The translations under genes and the position numbers were made by a program. A DNA stretch of 64,000 bases, from the NCBI GenBank assembly GCA_963819695.1, contig CAWFXD010000001.1, forward strand, positions 558,001 to 622,000, written 5' to 3'. Each line of letters begins with the position of its first letter. The first letter of the stretch is position 1. The notes beneath the pieces were generated by a model. The model ran no database searches. It had not been told where the DNA came from and saw nothing but the letters and a program-made list of their open reading frames with translations. The stretch is from DASZIT01 sp963819695. Its GTDB lineage: Bacteria > Actinomycetota > Acidimicrobiia > Acidimicrobiales > RAAP-2. This document shows, piece after piece, positions 24,715-33,039 of this stretch.

Positions 24715-25614
24715 GTGCGTTCCCTCATCACCGGCGGTCGCGGATTCGTAGGGCACTGGCTGGCCGACCATCTGGTCGAGCAGGGCGACGAGGTCGTCGT
24801 CATCGACCGGGAGGTGGACGTCACCGATCCGCCCGCACTGCTCTCGGCCCTGGTCGCCGCGGCCCCGGATGCCATCTACCATCTGGCCGCCCTCACCCAT
24901 GTGGGGAAGTCCTGGGACGATCCCCTCCAGGTCCTGCAGGTCAACGTGATCGGCACCGCCGTCCTCCTGGCTGCCGCCCGCGAGTGCGGCTCCGACCCGC
25001 GGGTGCTGGTGACCAGCTCCGCGGAGGTCTACGGGGCGGTGACCGACCCGTCGCGCCTGCCCCTCCGGGAGGACTCGCCCACCGCCCCCCTCACTCCCTA
25101 CGCAGCCAGCAAGCTGGCCGCCGAAGCCCTGGTCCAACAGGCGTTCCTCGCCCACCGGCAGTCGGTCATCACCGTGAGGCCGTTCAACCACATCGGGCCC
25201 GGGCAGACCCCGGAATTCGCGGTGCCGGCCCTGACCAAGCGCATGGTCGACGCCGAGCGGAAAGGGGCCGACTCCATACCCGTCGGGAACCTGTCGGCCC
25301 GACGGGACTTCACCGACGTGCGAGATGTGGTCCGGGCCTACCGGATGCTGATCGAGTCGGGGGAGCCGGGAACCATCTACAACGTCTGTTCCGGCCGGGA
25401 CGTGGAGATCAAGGAGATCGCCGACGAGCTGCTGGCCTTGACCGGCGCCTCGCTCGAGTTCGAGACCGACCCCGCCCTGATGCGCCCGGTGGAGGTACCC
25501 GTGCTCCGAGGTGATCCCACCCGGTTGCAGAGTGCCACCGGCTGGGAGCCGAAGATCTCCCTCGGAGAGACCCTGGCCGACGTGCTGGCCTACTGGCGCG
25601 AGCGCACCGACTGA
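24715..25614 (+). CDS. GDP-4-dehydro-6-deoxy-D-mannose reductase-like protein
   Basis: This 299-residue extended SDR protein has ITGGRGFVGHWLADHLV, YHLAALTHVGKSWDDP, TSSAEVYGAVTDPSRLPLRE, TPYAASKLAAEAL with Tyr-x3-Lys, and the diagnostic RPFNHIGPGQTPEFAVPAL. The last motif is typical of the RMD/GDP-mannose dehydratase group, which reduces GDP-4-keto-6-deoxymannose to GDP-D-rhamnose. The dehydratase Gmd is not in the window, so the substrate is inferred. The preceding GT4 genes could use the product. The GTG start is backed by the TAGGGT hexamer. Confidence 0.75.
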   Translation: MRSLITGGRGFVGHWLADHLVEQGDEVVVIDREVDVTDPPALLSALVAAAPDAIYHLAALTHVGKSWDDPLQVLQVNVIGTAVLLAAARECGSDPRVLVTSSAEVYGAVTDPSRLPLREDSPTAPLTPYAASKLAAEALVQQAFLAHRQSVITVRPFNHIGPGQTPEFAVPALTKRMVDAERKGADSIPVGNLSARRDFTDVRDVVRAYRMLIESGEPGTIYNVCSGRDVEIKEIADELLALTGASLEFETDPALMRPVEVPVLRGDPTRLQSATGWEPKISLGETLADVLAYWRERTD

Positions 25615-25617
25615 CGG

Positions 25618-26576
25618 TCAGACGCTTCGCAGCCGACGCCAGGAACCGACCACCCGGAGCAGCCCGAGCAGGCCGATCGCCGAGGCGATGGTCATCACCA
25701 CCAGCACGACCAGCAGGTTGGCGGGCAACGGCGACGGGGAGGTACCGGGAGCGGTTCCGGCCAGGAACCAGGGAGCCGTGGTGGCCATGGATCCGCACCA
25801 GACGGCGGCGGCCGCGGTCATGACCGGCATGCACACCGCGACCGCGACGGCCAACGAGCCGGTGACCTTGAGCTGACCGGTCCGGAGGTGCAGGTGGCGA
25901 GTGGCCGCGATGACCGTCGCCGACCAGGCGGCGACGGTCGAGGCGAACAGGATCACGAAGACCGTGAACAGGAGTTGGTACCACCCGAACCCGGCATTGC
26001 GCTGGTGGAAGGTGAGATGCCGGGCCCAGACGGCCAGGGCCACCGTGGTCGCCGCGGTGGCCAGCGTGGCCGCCACCGCCCAGATCACCCGACGCCGGAT
26101 GGCCGACCACCCGCCGTCACGGAGGAACCGGAGGAAGGTCGGAAGGACGGCGAGCGCCCCGAGCATCACCGCGACGGCACATCCGCCCGCCAGCGACGCC
26201 AGCAGGTTGAAGGAGACGGCGGGCACGTGCCGCGGCCCCCGGGAGATCGACTGGTCCCAGTGCTCGCTGATCTTGGCGAAGCCGGCGCCGGCGATGATGA
26301 AGAGGGCGAAGGCGCAGAGCACGGTGAAGGCGCCGCCCCGGACCCGCTCCGACGGCGGCACCGAGTCGCCGACCAGACCGGCACCCCGAAGGCGCTCGCC
26401 CATCCCGGCCCGGGCGATCGACCAGCGGAAGCCCACCGTCGGCGGCTTTCCCCCAGATCGTCCTCGATCATGGCGGCGAGCTCGTCGCCGTAGCGGGCCC
26501 GCCATCCGGCGGGGTACCACCGGAGCATCGACCGGTTCCTCGAGCTCGTCCCCATCTGCAGACCACCGGCGCTCAT
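25618..26576 (-). CDS. Polytopic membrane protein coupled to PadR regulator, frameshifted in this sequence
   Basis: Translation should begin at the ATG at 26576, which overlaps the padR stop (ATGA), and reads LRWYPAGWRARYGDELAAMIEDDLG, a cytoplasmic N-terminal motif common next to PadR genes. At a run of five C (plus strand 26450-26454) the frame breaks; one extra base would join it to GKPPTVGFRWSIARAGMGERLRGAG and a membrane part with about six hydrophobic segments ending at 25618. The downstream frame alone also has an upstream pseudo-start that is probably not used. The function is unknown; such proteins are usually repressed by the PadR partner. The break may be an assembly error or genuine inactivation. 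Confidence 0.6.
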
Positions 26577-26941
26577 GCCGGGTTGCCGGCGATCCTCGGT
26601 GCCCGGCGGGGGGCGCTCACCTGGCTGGCCACCGCCAGGCGTCGGGCGCCCTCGTCGGCCAGGCGCTGCATCTCGTCCACGGCTTCGGAGAGGTAGGCGG
26701 AGCCCGCCGCGGAGATCCGATACGGGCGGCGGCGGTCGTCGGACTCCAGCGGCTCGATCAGGCCTCGCTCCTCCAACCGGGTGATGGCCCCGTAGAGGGC
26801 GCCCGGCCCCAGCACCACCCCGGCGAACCCCTCGATGTCCTTGGACAGGGCGTGCCCGTGCTTGGGTCCGCCCGCCAGGCTGGTGAGGATGAGGATCGGA
26901 GGGTCGTTGGGCCGGTGGGTCTTGGTGGTGCTTGGTGCCAT
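26573..26941 (-). CDS. PadR-family transcriptional regulator
   Basis: This 122-residue protein has the PadR winged helix: LILTSLAGGPKHGHALSKDIEGFAG, then GPGALYGAITRLEERGLIEPL as the recognition helix and turn, RRRPYRISAAGSAYLSEAVDEMQRL as wing and dimer helix. PadR proteins are repressors released by small ligands. Two inverted repeats lie directly upstream and touch the putative -10, so autoregulation is likely. The gene is coupled to the membrane protein by a 4-base overlap, implying that the operon's own product is the regulated function. Confidence 0.88.
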   Translation of the reverse strand: MAPSTTKTHRPNDPPILILTSLAGGPKHGHALSKDIEGFAGVVLGPGALYGAITRLEERGLIEPLESDDRRRPYRISAAGSAYLSEAVDEMQRLADEGARRLAVASQVSAPRRAPRIAGNPA

Positions 26942-26947
26942 GCCACC

Positions 26948-26984
26948 AGATTACTACGCAAGACGTAGTTACGCAAGACGTAGT
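26948..26984 (-). promoter_or_regulatory. padR promoter with two tandem palindromic operators
   Basis: On the minus strand TAATCT (26948-26953) lies 6 nt before the padR ATG. Overlapping it, ACTACG-CAAGA-CGTAGT (26953-26969) is a perfect inverted repeat with a 5-nt centre, followed by a second copy with the same CAAGA centre and an imperfect left arm (to 26984). Two head-to-tail operator sites on the -10 fit repression by the PadR dimer. Confidence 0.6.
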
Positions 26985-27056
26985 ACGAACCGTCGCCGAT
27001 CCCGTCCAGTACCGGGACGCGAAGAACGACCCGCACAGGGCGGGCCGCTCTTCGCT

Positions 27057-27082
27057 GGACCGGAAAGGGGGGTTTCCGGTCC
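27057..27082. terminator. Perfect 10-bp hairpin, probable terminator
   Basis: GGACCGGAAA-GGGGGG-TTTCCGGTCC is a perfect stem with a 6-nt loop. It lies between the padR promoter and the 3' end of the minus-strand gene at 27165-27551, so it most likely ends that transcript. On either strand the stem base is A/T-rich next to the loop, and no separate T-tail follows. Confidence 0.5.
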
Positions 27083-27164
27083 GCTGGCCTTCAAACCCCG
27101 AGGGGTGAGGCCTGCATCGGCGGTGACCAGGGGGGGAGGTCAGCCGCCGTCGCTATTTGGACAG

Positions 27165-27551
27165 TCAGCCGGCCGCCGTCAGGATCCGGTCACGAATCTG
27201 CGAGCGGGTCTCCTTGGCCTGGGTGCGTACCTGCTTGGCCAGGTCACGGGCCGGGGTGGGCAGACGGTCCTCGAAAGGCACATAGGCGGCTTCCACCTTC
27301 GAAAGCACGTCCTCGAGCTGGGCATCCACGGTGTGGATGGCGCCGCTCAGGTCGGTGCGGGCACCCTTGATGCGGTCCCCGATCCCGGCTTTGGGATCAC
27401 CCAGGCGCTTGAGAAGATCCTGGCGCTGGACTTGGGCCTTCTGGTACCCGAGGACGCCGGCACCGATGACCACGTAGGTGGCATCCTTGGCGACATTGGC
27501 GATGTCCTGGGCTGCTTTGTTGATGTTCGCATTGATCTCTGGCATGTTCAT
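27165..27551 (-). CDS. Small protein with one hydrophobic segment and coiled-coil region, unknown
   Basis: I do not recognise this 128-residue protein by function. It has an Asn/Ala-rich N-terminus, a hydrophobic stretch at about residues 25-39 (ATYVVIGAGVLGYQK), then charged helical sequence (KAQVQRQDLLKRLGDP, AQLEDVLSKVEAAYVPFEDRLP, DLAKQVRTQAKETRSQIRDR) of coiled-coil type. It resembles small actinobacterial proteins that sit at the membrane with a helical tail. A GGGAG ribosome site lies 6 nt before the ATG, and a promoter with a good -35 is found upstream, so it is transcribed alone with a leader of about 60 nt. The Lys/Glu/Gln content is higher than in neighbouring proteins. Confidence 0.72.
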   Translation of the reverse strand: MNMPEINANINKAAQDIANVAKDATYVVIGAGVLGYQKAQVQRQDLLKRLGDPKAGIGDRIKGARTDLSGAIHTVDAQLEDVLSKVEAAYVPFEDRLPTPARDLAKQVRTQAKETRSQIRDRILTAAG

Positions 27552-27611
27552 CTCCCTGCGCTAGACGGTCTGTACGCAGTCGGTCTGGTCAGGCTGCGCT
27601 GGTTCCTTGTA

Positions 27612-27646
27612 GATACAAGTGTATCCCGTCTGTTAAACATTTGCAA
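27612..27646 (-). promoter_or_regulatory. Strong consensus promoter with palindrome over the -10
   Basis: On the minus strand TTGCAA (27641-27646) and TACACT (27618-27623) are separated by exactly 17 nt, one of the best -35/-10 pairs in the window. GATAC-AAGT-GTATC (27612-27625) is an inverted repeat covering the -10, a possible operator. It drives the gene ending at 27165. Confidence 0.55.
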
Positions 27647-27749
27647 GCACTCGGCGGCCGGATACCGGCTTCTGGAGCAAATCCGGCGCTGACCTCGGTA
27701 TTTCGTCCCTGCTGATCACGGTATTTCCCCTTTGCCCGGCCTGGGCCGG

Positions 27750-27755
27750 TAGCCT
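27750..27755 (+). promoter_or_regulatory. -10 hexamer TAGCCT before the 27765 small ORF
   Basis: TAGCCT is 9 nt before the GTG at 27765, the leaderless spacing seen elsewhere. The rest of 27552-27970 contains a repeated CGGTATTTC (near 27695 and 27718) but no other gene. Confidence 0.38.
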
Positions 27756-27764
27756 CTGTGCCTG

Positions 27765-27971
27765 GTGACTTCTCTGACGGCTGAAGCCGACCGGTCTACG
27801 GCTCCAACCCCGAATGTCCCCCGGCTGTTCCCCCCGCCGTCCCCGGGGATCCAGATTGGGTCCCGACCAGGAACTCTGACTGCGCAACCGGCAAGGCCGG
27901 GACCCGCCCGGAACCAGCCATGGTTCCCCCTCGCCGGGACTGCCGCTGCGGCTCTCCTCAAGGCGCCGTGA
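27765..27971 (+). CDS. Possible 68-residue leader protein coupled to the large GT2 gene
   Basis: A GTG at 27765, 9 nt after TAGCCT, opens a Pro/Ala/Thr-rich frame whose TGA shares one base with the ATG of the 3.5-kb glycosyltransferase gene (TGATG). The peptide has no recognisable domain. Its support comes from promoter spacing and stop/start coupling, which would let ribosomes reach the large gene. It may equally be a non-conserved leader, or the region may be a plain untranslated leader. Confidence 0.33.
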   Translation: MTSLTAEADRSTAPTPNVPRLFPPPSPGIQIGSRPGTLTAQPARPGPARNQPWFPLAGTAAAALLKAP

Positions 27972-30900
27972 TGGATTCACTGGCTCCGCCAGTCGTCGCC
28001 GTCATCGTCACCCATGATCCGGGTCCGTGGTTCGACGCGACGCTGGCCTCGTTCGCATCCCAGGACTACGCCGAACTGTCGGTCCTGGTGCTTGATGGCG
28101 CCAGCCGGGAGGACCTCACCGTCCGGGTGGCCGCCTCGCTTCCCACCGCCTATGTCCGCCGATTCGAGCAGAACCAGGGCTACGCGGCCACCTCCAACGA
28201 GGTCCGCTCGATGGTCGACGGCGCCTCCTACTTCCTCTTCTGTCACGACGACGTGGCCCTGTTCCCCGACACCGTCCATCTGCTGGTCGAGGAGGCGTTC
28301 CGCTCGAACGCCGGGATCGTGTCGCCCAAGGTGGTGAGTTGGGACGATCCCGATCGCCTGGTGCATGTGGGGATGACGGTGGACAAGGGCGGTTCGGTGA
28401 CCGACCGGGTGCAGCCGAACGAGATCGACCACGGTCAGCACGACGCGGTTCGTGACGTGTTCGTCGCGCCCGGCGGGTGCACCCTGGTCCGGGCGGACCT
28501 GTTCGACGAGTTGGGTGGATTCGATCCGACCATCGTGGCCATGGGCGAAGATCTCGACCTCTGTTGGCGGGCTCAGGTGGCCGGGGCCCGGATCATCGTG
28601 GTACCCGACGCCCGGATTCGGCATCTCGAAGAGATGGCCAGCGGCGCCCGGTCGATCGAGGCATCGCTGGTCGGCACCTCCCATGGCCGACACCGCCATG
28701 CGGTGACCCTCCAGGAACTGCAGCGACGCCATGAGCTCCATGCCGTATTCAAGTGCTACGGCTTCTTCCACCTGATCCGGGTGGTCCCCCAGATTCTGGC
28801 CCTTACCCTGGGCGAGTTGACGGTGGCCGCGGTGGCCGGGAATCGCAACCGGGTGAGGGCGGTGACCGCCGCCTGGCGATGGAACTTCCATCACATCGGA
28901 GCGACCCGACGCCAGCGCCGGCAGGTCCAGTCCCTCCGTCGGCTCAGCGACAAGGAGATCCGACAGCTCCAGGTGTCCGGGAGCGCCCGACTCTCGGCCT
29001 ATGTGAGCCGGGTGCTGCAACTTGGGTTCCGGGGGGCCCACGCCGACGAACTGGCTTCACCGCTCGGCCCGGCCGAGGCCGGATTCAGCGGCGTCATCGA
29101 GGAGTTCGTCGAGAGCGATCCCGCATCGGCCGGTCCGCGACGGCCGGGACCCTTCGACCAGGAAGCTCTTCCTTCCGCCCGGGGCCGGCTCAGCGGCCGC
29201 ATTCGGCTCCTGTCGTGGCTGATCGCGGCCTTCGTGGTGATCGTCGGATCCCGAAGCCTGTTGACCGGCTCCATCCCTGCCATCGGCCAGTTCGTCCCGT
29301 TCCCGAGCTGGTCTTCCACCTTCGCCCAGTTCGGCACCGGTTGGCATCCATCGGGAGTCGGCTCCACCGCCCCCGGGTCGCCGGCGTTTGCCCTGGTCGG
29401 CGGGTTGGGGACCCTGCTGGTGGGGGCCATGGGCCTCACGCAGAAAGTGCTGATCTTCGGCTGCATCCCGTTGGGGGCGTGGGGCATGGTCCGACTGCTG
29501 CGCCCATTCGGTTCCCAACGTGCCTCGTTGGTGGCCGGGATCGTCTATCTGGCTGTGCCGGTTCCCTACGACGCCCTGGCCCTCGGGCGGTTGGGGTCCC
29601 TGGTGGCGTATGCCGGTGCCCCCTGGGTATTCGGGCACCTGTTCCGGTTCACCGGGATCTCCCCGTTCGCCCCGGCACCGGGGGTCTTCCCGGCTCGGAC
29701 CCGGGCCGAGGTGGCCGGTCGGGGTCCGGGCCTCCGGAGATCGAGGTCCAATGCCGGCCGCCCGCGAGGCGGTCGATGGCTGGCCCGGCACCGGACATTG
29801 CGGAGCGTCCTGCTGCTGGGAGTGCTCGAAGCCATCCTGGTCTCCTTGGTGCCGGCCGCCGCCATCGTGGTGGTGCTGGCCGGAGTAGCCGTCGCGGTGT
29901 CGTCGATCACCCTCGGGCAGGCGCAGAGCGCGGCCCGGGCCCTCTGGCTGTCGCTCGGATCCACCGTGGTGGCCGGGGTCCTGTGCCTCCCGTGGCTCAT
30001 CGGAGTGCTGTCGGCCGGGCGGGGGGCGATCGGCGTCTTCGGAGTCGCCGGGCCCACCTCCGGGGCGGCATCGTGGGGCGATCTGCTCCGGTTCTCGGTC
30101 GGGCCCATCGGCAACTCACCGTTGGCCTGGGCATTCGGCCTGGCCGCGCTTCTGCCCCTGTTGCTGGCCCGGGGCCCGAGATTCGGATGGGCCGGGCGCG
30201 GCTGGTCGATCGCGCTGGTGTTCTGGTTCGCGGCCTGGGTGATCGGAAGAGGCTGGACCGGGAGTTTGTCCATCGACCCGGCCGTCCTGCTCGGGCCGGC
30301 CGCCGCGGCCATCTCCATGGCCATCGGCCTGGGGATCGCCGCCTTCGAGGAGGACCTGCCGGCCTCCACCTTCGGATGGAAACAGTTCGCGACGGCCGGC
30401 GCGGTGGCGGCCATGGCCATCGGTGCGATTCCGACCCTGGCCTCGGCCCTCCCCGGCCGTTGGGACCTGCCCCAGAACGATTTCAGCCAGACGGTGGCCT
30501 GGATGCACGGCAACACCCAGGCGGGCGGGTTCCGGGTGTTGTGGCTCGGTGACCCCCGGGCTTTGAACCAGGGGTCATGGAGTGCGGGAGACGGATTGGC
30601 CTACGCCACCTCGGAGGGCGGTGCGCCGGATGCGTCGTGGCTGTGGAACGCCACCGGTCCCGGTCCGGCCAGCCGGTTGGGCAACGCGGTGAACCAGGCC
30701 CGGGCCGGGAGGACGGATCAACTCGGGAGCCTGTTGGCCCCGGCCGGGGTGCGCTACGTGGTGGAGGTGACCGCGCTGGCCCCCATCATCCCCCAGGTCC
30801 AGAGCCCCACCTCTTACCCGACGCCCACCAACCTGACCCCCGCCCTGGCCGATCAGCTCGATCTGCAATCGGTATTCACCGAGTCGGGGATCAGCGTGTA

Positions 30901-31450
30901 TCAGAACAATGCCTGGATCCCCGAACGGTCGGCGGTGGCCCCGCCGACGCCGGCCGCCACCACCGCGATTGCCAACGGGTCTTCGGGAACCCCCGACGTC
31001 CTCGGCGCCGCCCCCGGCACTCCGATCGTCCCCGGCGCCATCGCGGTGTTGCCGGGCCCGCCGGCGTCGAGGTCGTATCGCGGCACCGTTCCCGCCGGCA
31101 TCGTGCTGACCGCTCTGGCCCCCGCCGGGCAGTGGAGCCTGACCGCCTCCGACGGGACGGCCTTCCCGATGTCCCCCGCCTTCGGGTGGGCGGGTCAGTT
31201 CCGGGTGGATCGCGGCGGTCCGGCAACGCTCCGGTTCGACGGCGGCCCCTGGGGTCCGTTGTCGGTGGCGTTCGAGCTGATTCTCTGGTTGTTGGCGGTC
31301 GCCGCGCTGGTCGAACGCCGCGGGGTCATGCGTCCATGGCTGCGGTCGGCGTTGCAGCGGAGGCGGCGACGGGGTGGCACCGAGCCACGCAAGAGCCCGG
31401 AGCTCGACTTCGAGCCGGATGGGGAGGAGTTCGGAGGGTTGGGAAGTTGA
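27971..31450 (+). CDS. Large GT2 glycosyltransferase fused to a polytopic membrane region
   Basis: This 1159-residue protein begins with a GT-A domain (about 1-290): VVAVIVTHDPGPWFDATLASF in two parts, LDGASRED, FLFCHDDVAL as the metal site, SPKVVSWDDPDRLVHVG, APGGCTLVRADLF and GEDLDLCWRAQ. A basic helical linker follows, then some ten or more hydrophobic segments from about residue 413 to 840, a Ser/Ala-rich outside domain, and a last helix near 1096 (SVAFELILWLLAVAAL) before a basic tail. It probably adds or exports sugars on an envelope glycan. The following DUF5719-type gene starts at its end; the same pair occurs in streptomycetes and mycobacteria, so the two likely work together. Confidence 0.82.
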   Translation: MDSLAPPVVAVIVTHDPGPWFDATLASFASQDYAELSVLVLDGASREDLTVRVAASLPTAYVRRFEQNQGYAATSNEVRSMVDGASYFLFCHDDVALFPDTVHLLVEEAFRSNAGIVSPKVVSWDDPDRLVHVGMTVDKGGSVTDRVQPNEIDHGQHDAVRDVFVAPGGCTLVRADLFDELGGFDPTIVAMGEDLDLCWRAQVAGARIIVVPDARIRHLEEMASGARSIEASLVGTSHGRHRHAVTLQELQRRHELHAVFKCYGFFHLIRVVPQILALTLGELTVAAVAGNRNRVRAVTAAWRWNFHHIGATRRQRRQVQSLRRLSDKEIRQLQVSGSARLSAYVSRVLQLGFRGAHADELASPLGPAEAGFSGVIEEFVESDPASAGPRRPGPFDQEALPSARGRLSGRIRLLSWLIAAFVVIVGSRSLLTGSIPAIGQFVPFPSWSSTFAQFGTGWHPSGVGSTAPGSPAFALVGGLGTLLVGAMGLTQKVLIFGCIPLGAWGMVRLLRPFGSQRASLVAGIVYLAVPVPYDALALGRLGSLVAYAGAPWVFGHLFRFTGISPFAPAPGVFPARTRAEVAGRGPGLRRSRSNAGRPRGGRWLARHRTLRSVLLLGVLEAILVSLVPAAAIVVVLAGVAVAVSSITLGQAQSAARALWLSLGSTVVAGVLCLPWLIGVLSAGRGAIGVFGVAGPTSGAASWGDLLRFSVGPIGNSPLAWAFGLAALLPLLLARGPRFGWAGRGWSIALVFWFAAWVIGRGWTGSLSIDPAVLLGPAAAAISMAIGLGIAAFEEDLPASTFGWKQFATAGAVAAMAIGAIPTLASALPGRWDLPQNDFSQTVAWMHGNTQAGGFRVLWLGDPRALNQGSWSAGDGLAYATSEGGAPDASWLWNATGPGPASRLGNAVNQARAGRTDQLGSLLAPAGVRYVVEVTALAPIIPQVQSPTSYPTPTNLTPALADQLDLQSVFTESGISVYQNNAWIPERSAVAPPTPAATTAIANGSSGTPDVLGAAPGTPIVPGAIAVLPGPPASRSYRGTVPAGIVLTALAPAGQWSLTASDGTAFPMSPAFGWAGQFRVDRGGPATLRFDGGPWGPLSVAFELILWLLAVAALVERRGVMRPWLRSALQRRRRRGGTEPRKSPELDFEPDGEEFGGLGS

Positions 31451-31552
31451 CCGATCCCACCGACCCGGTGAGCCGCCAACTCGGCCGACGCCGGCCGTCC
31501 GGCCAGCACAGTCAGTCCCGACACCGGCCGTCCGGTCCGAGCCGGGACCGTC

Positions 31553-31560
31553 GAGGAGGG
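31553..31560 (+). promoter_or_regulatory. Strong Shine-Dalgarno sequence deciding the DUF5719 start
   Basis: GAGGAGGG with a 6-nt spacer to GTG 31567 is the clearest ribosome site in this part of the window. Confidence 0.55.
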
Positions 31561-31566
31561 TATCCG

Positions 31567-33006
31567 GTGCGGCTGTCCGCCCTTCTCGGGGTGGTCGTGG
31601 CGGTGAGCGGCATCGGAATCGTGAGTGCGGCGGTGGGTTCACCGCCCCGCCCCGCCGCCCCGGCTTCCACCGACGGGGTGACGATCCCGGCGGCCGACTC
31701 GTCGGCGTCGTCGGCATTCTGCGCGGGTGGCGCCTCGGGATACGCGGGTCTGGCGGGGACCACCATCTATCTCACCAACACCACGTCGAGGCCGGTTGCC
31801 GGGGTGATGACGTCGAGGGTGGCACCCGGCACCGGAAGCGGTGGCAACAGCACCGGCACTCCGGATGCGCCGGTGCTCCGTCAGGTGGAAGTCCCGCCGA
31901 TGGCAACCACCGCGGTGAACCCGGGGTCCGGGCTCGGAAGCGGGGACGTGGCGTCATCGTTCGTGTTTGCCGGTGGGGGAGTGACGGCCAACCAGGTGGT
32001 GACCGGCACCGGCGGGTGGAGCGCGGCCCCGTGTGCCTCCCAGGTGGCGAACTCGTGGTACTTCGCCGGGGGATCCACCACTCCGGGCAACGCGATGACG
32101 CTCGACCTCTTCAATCCGACGTCGACCGACGCGGTGACCAACGTCTCGTTCCTCACCGCCTCCGGGGTCATCACGCCCTCCAACTACCAGGGTCTGGTGG
32201 TGCCGGCCGGCCAATTGGTGGCCGAGAACGTCGGGGACTTCGTGCAGAACAACCCGGAGATCGCCACCATCGTCTCGGCCCAGTCGACGGCCGTGGTGGC
32301 CTACGAGTTACAGCAGTGGTCGTCCGGTTCGACCGGGGGCCTGGCGCTGCGACTCGGCTCGCCCTCCCTCTCCAGTGTTTGGCACTTCGCCCAGACCACC
32401 AATGCCAGCAAGACCACCGTCACCTTCCATGTGGCCAATCCCAGCACCCGGGAAGGTGTCGCCACCTTCACCATCGGCGTACCGTCGGCCACCGTTGTCC
32501 CCATCCAGGTGCCGGTGCCGGCCCAGTCGGTGGTGGCGTTCATCGCCTCGGGCTCGAGCCGCTTCCCCCGCCAGACGCCCTATGCGGTGACGGTCAGTGG
32601 GTCCACCGGCATGGTCGTCTCCCGATCCGTCCAGGCCTCCAATGGTTCATCGCCCCCCCTGTGGGGATCGATTGCCGGCACCAGGACGACCAGCAACCAC
32701 TGGCTGGTTCCGGGACCGGGGTCCGGAACGGCTCCCGGGACACCCCACGCCACCGCCGGGAGCCTGGGCGTCGCCAATTGGGGGACCTCGCCCGCCCGGG
32801 TACGGGTCTCGACGCTGGGAACCGCGACCACCGTGGGCTCGTTCACGGTGGCTCCCGGCTCATTGGTGGTCCTGGGCCCGGACGTGATCGCCGGTCTGCA
32901 GGTCTACGACGTGAGTGCGAGCCAGCCGGTCACCGTCGAGGAGGGTGACAATCCGTCAGGGGCACCCGGGGTGGTGTCCTCAGCCGGCGTCCCGTTCCCC
33001 TCCTGA
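31567..33006 (+). CDS. Secreted DUF5719-type protein
   Basis: This 479-residue protein starts with a signal peptide (RLSALLGVVVAVSGIGIVSA) and continues as a Ser/Thr/Gly/Val-rich all-beta protein with repeated units such as SWYFAGGSTTPGN, NPTSTDAVTNVSFLT and VWHFAQTTNAS. This is the pattern of the actinobacterial DUF5719 family, which regularly follows the large GT2 gene; its function is unknown. The GTG at 31567 is chosen because GAGGAGGG (31553-31560) lies 6 nt upstream and the signal peptide starts there. A TTG at 31447 that overlaps the GT2 stop would add 40 charged residues and cannot be excluded. It is convergent with ftsH. Confidence 0.75.
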   Translation: MRLSALLGVVVAVSGIGIVSAAVGSPPRPAAPASTDGVTIPAADSSASSAFCAGGASGYAGLAGTTIYLTNTTSRPVAGVMTSRVAPGTGSGGNSTGTPDAPVLRQVEVPPMATTAVNPGSGLGSGDVASSFVFAGGGVTANQVVTGTGGWSAAPCASQVANSWYFAGGSTTPGNAMTLDLFNPTSTDAVTNVSFLTASGVITPSNYQGLVVPAGQLVAENVGDFVQNNPEIATIVSAQSTAVVAYELQQWSSGSTGGLALRLGSPSLSSVWHFAQTTNASKTTVTFHVANPSTREGVATFTIGVPSATVVPIQVPVPAQSVVAFIASGSSRFPRQTPYAVTVSGSTGMVVSRSVQASNGSSPPLWGSIAGTRTTSNHWLVPGPGSGTAPGTPHATAGSLGVANWGTSPARVRVSTLGTATTVGSFTVAPGSLVVLGPDVIAGLQVYDVSASQPVTVEEGDNPSGAPGVVSSAGVPFPS

Positions 33007-33011
33007 CCCGA

Positions 33012-33025
33012 CGTCCGGGCGGACG
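33012..33025. terminator. Hairpin between convergent DUF5719 and ftsH genes
   Basis: CGTCC-GGGC-GGACG has a 5-bp stem in the 33-nt gap between the two convergent stop codons. It has no T-run but could terminate both transcripts. Confidence 0.35.
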
Positions 33026-33039
33026 GGAGCGGGGGACAA

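Noticed and set aside
27057..27082. tRNA or other RNA gene around the strong hairpin
   Set aside because: It is a single stem-loop without cloverleaf elements; a terminator is sufficient.
30577..31446. Upstream extension of the DUF5719 frame
   Set aside because: It overlaps the coding part of the large GT2 gene in another frame; the signal peptide and Shine-Dalgarno site place the start at 31567.
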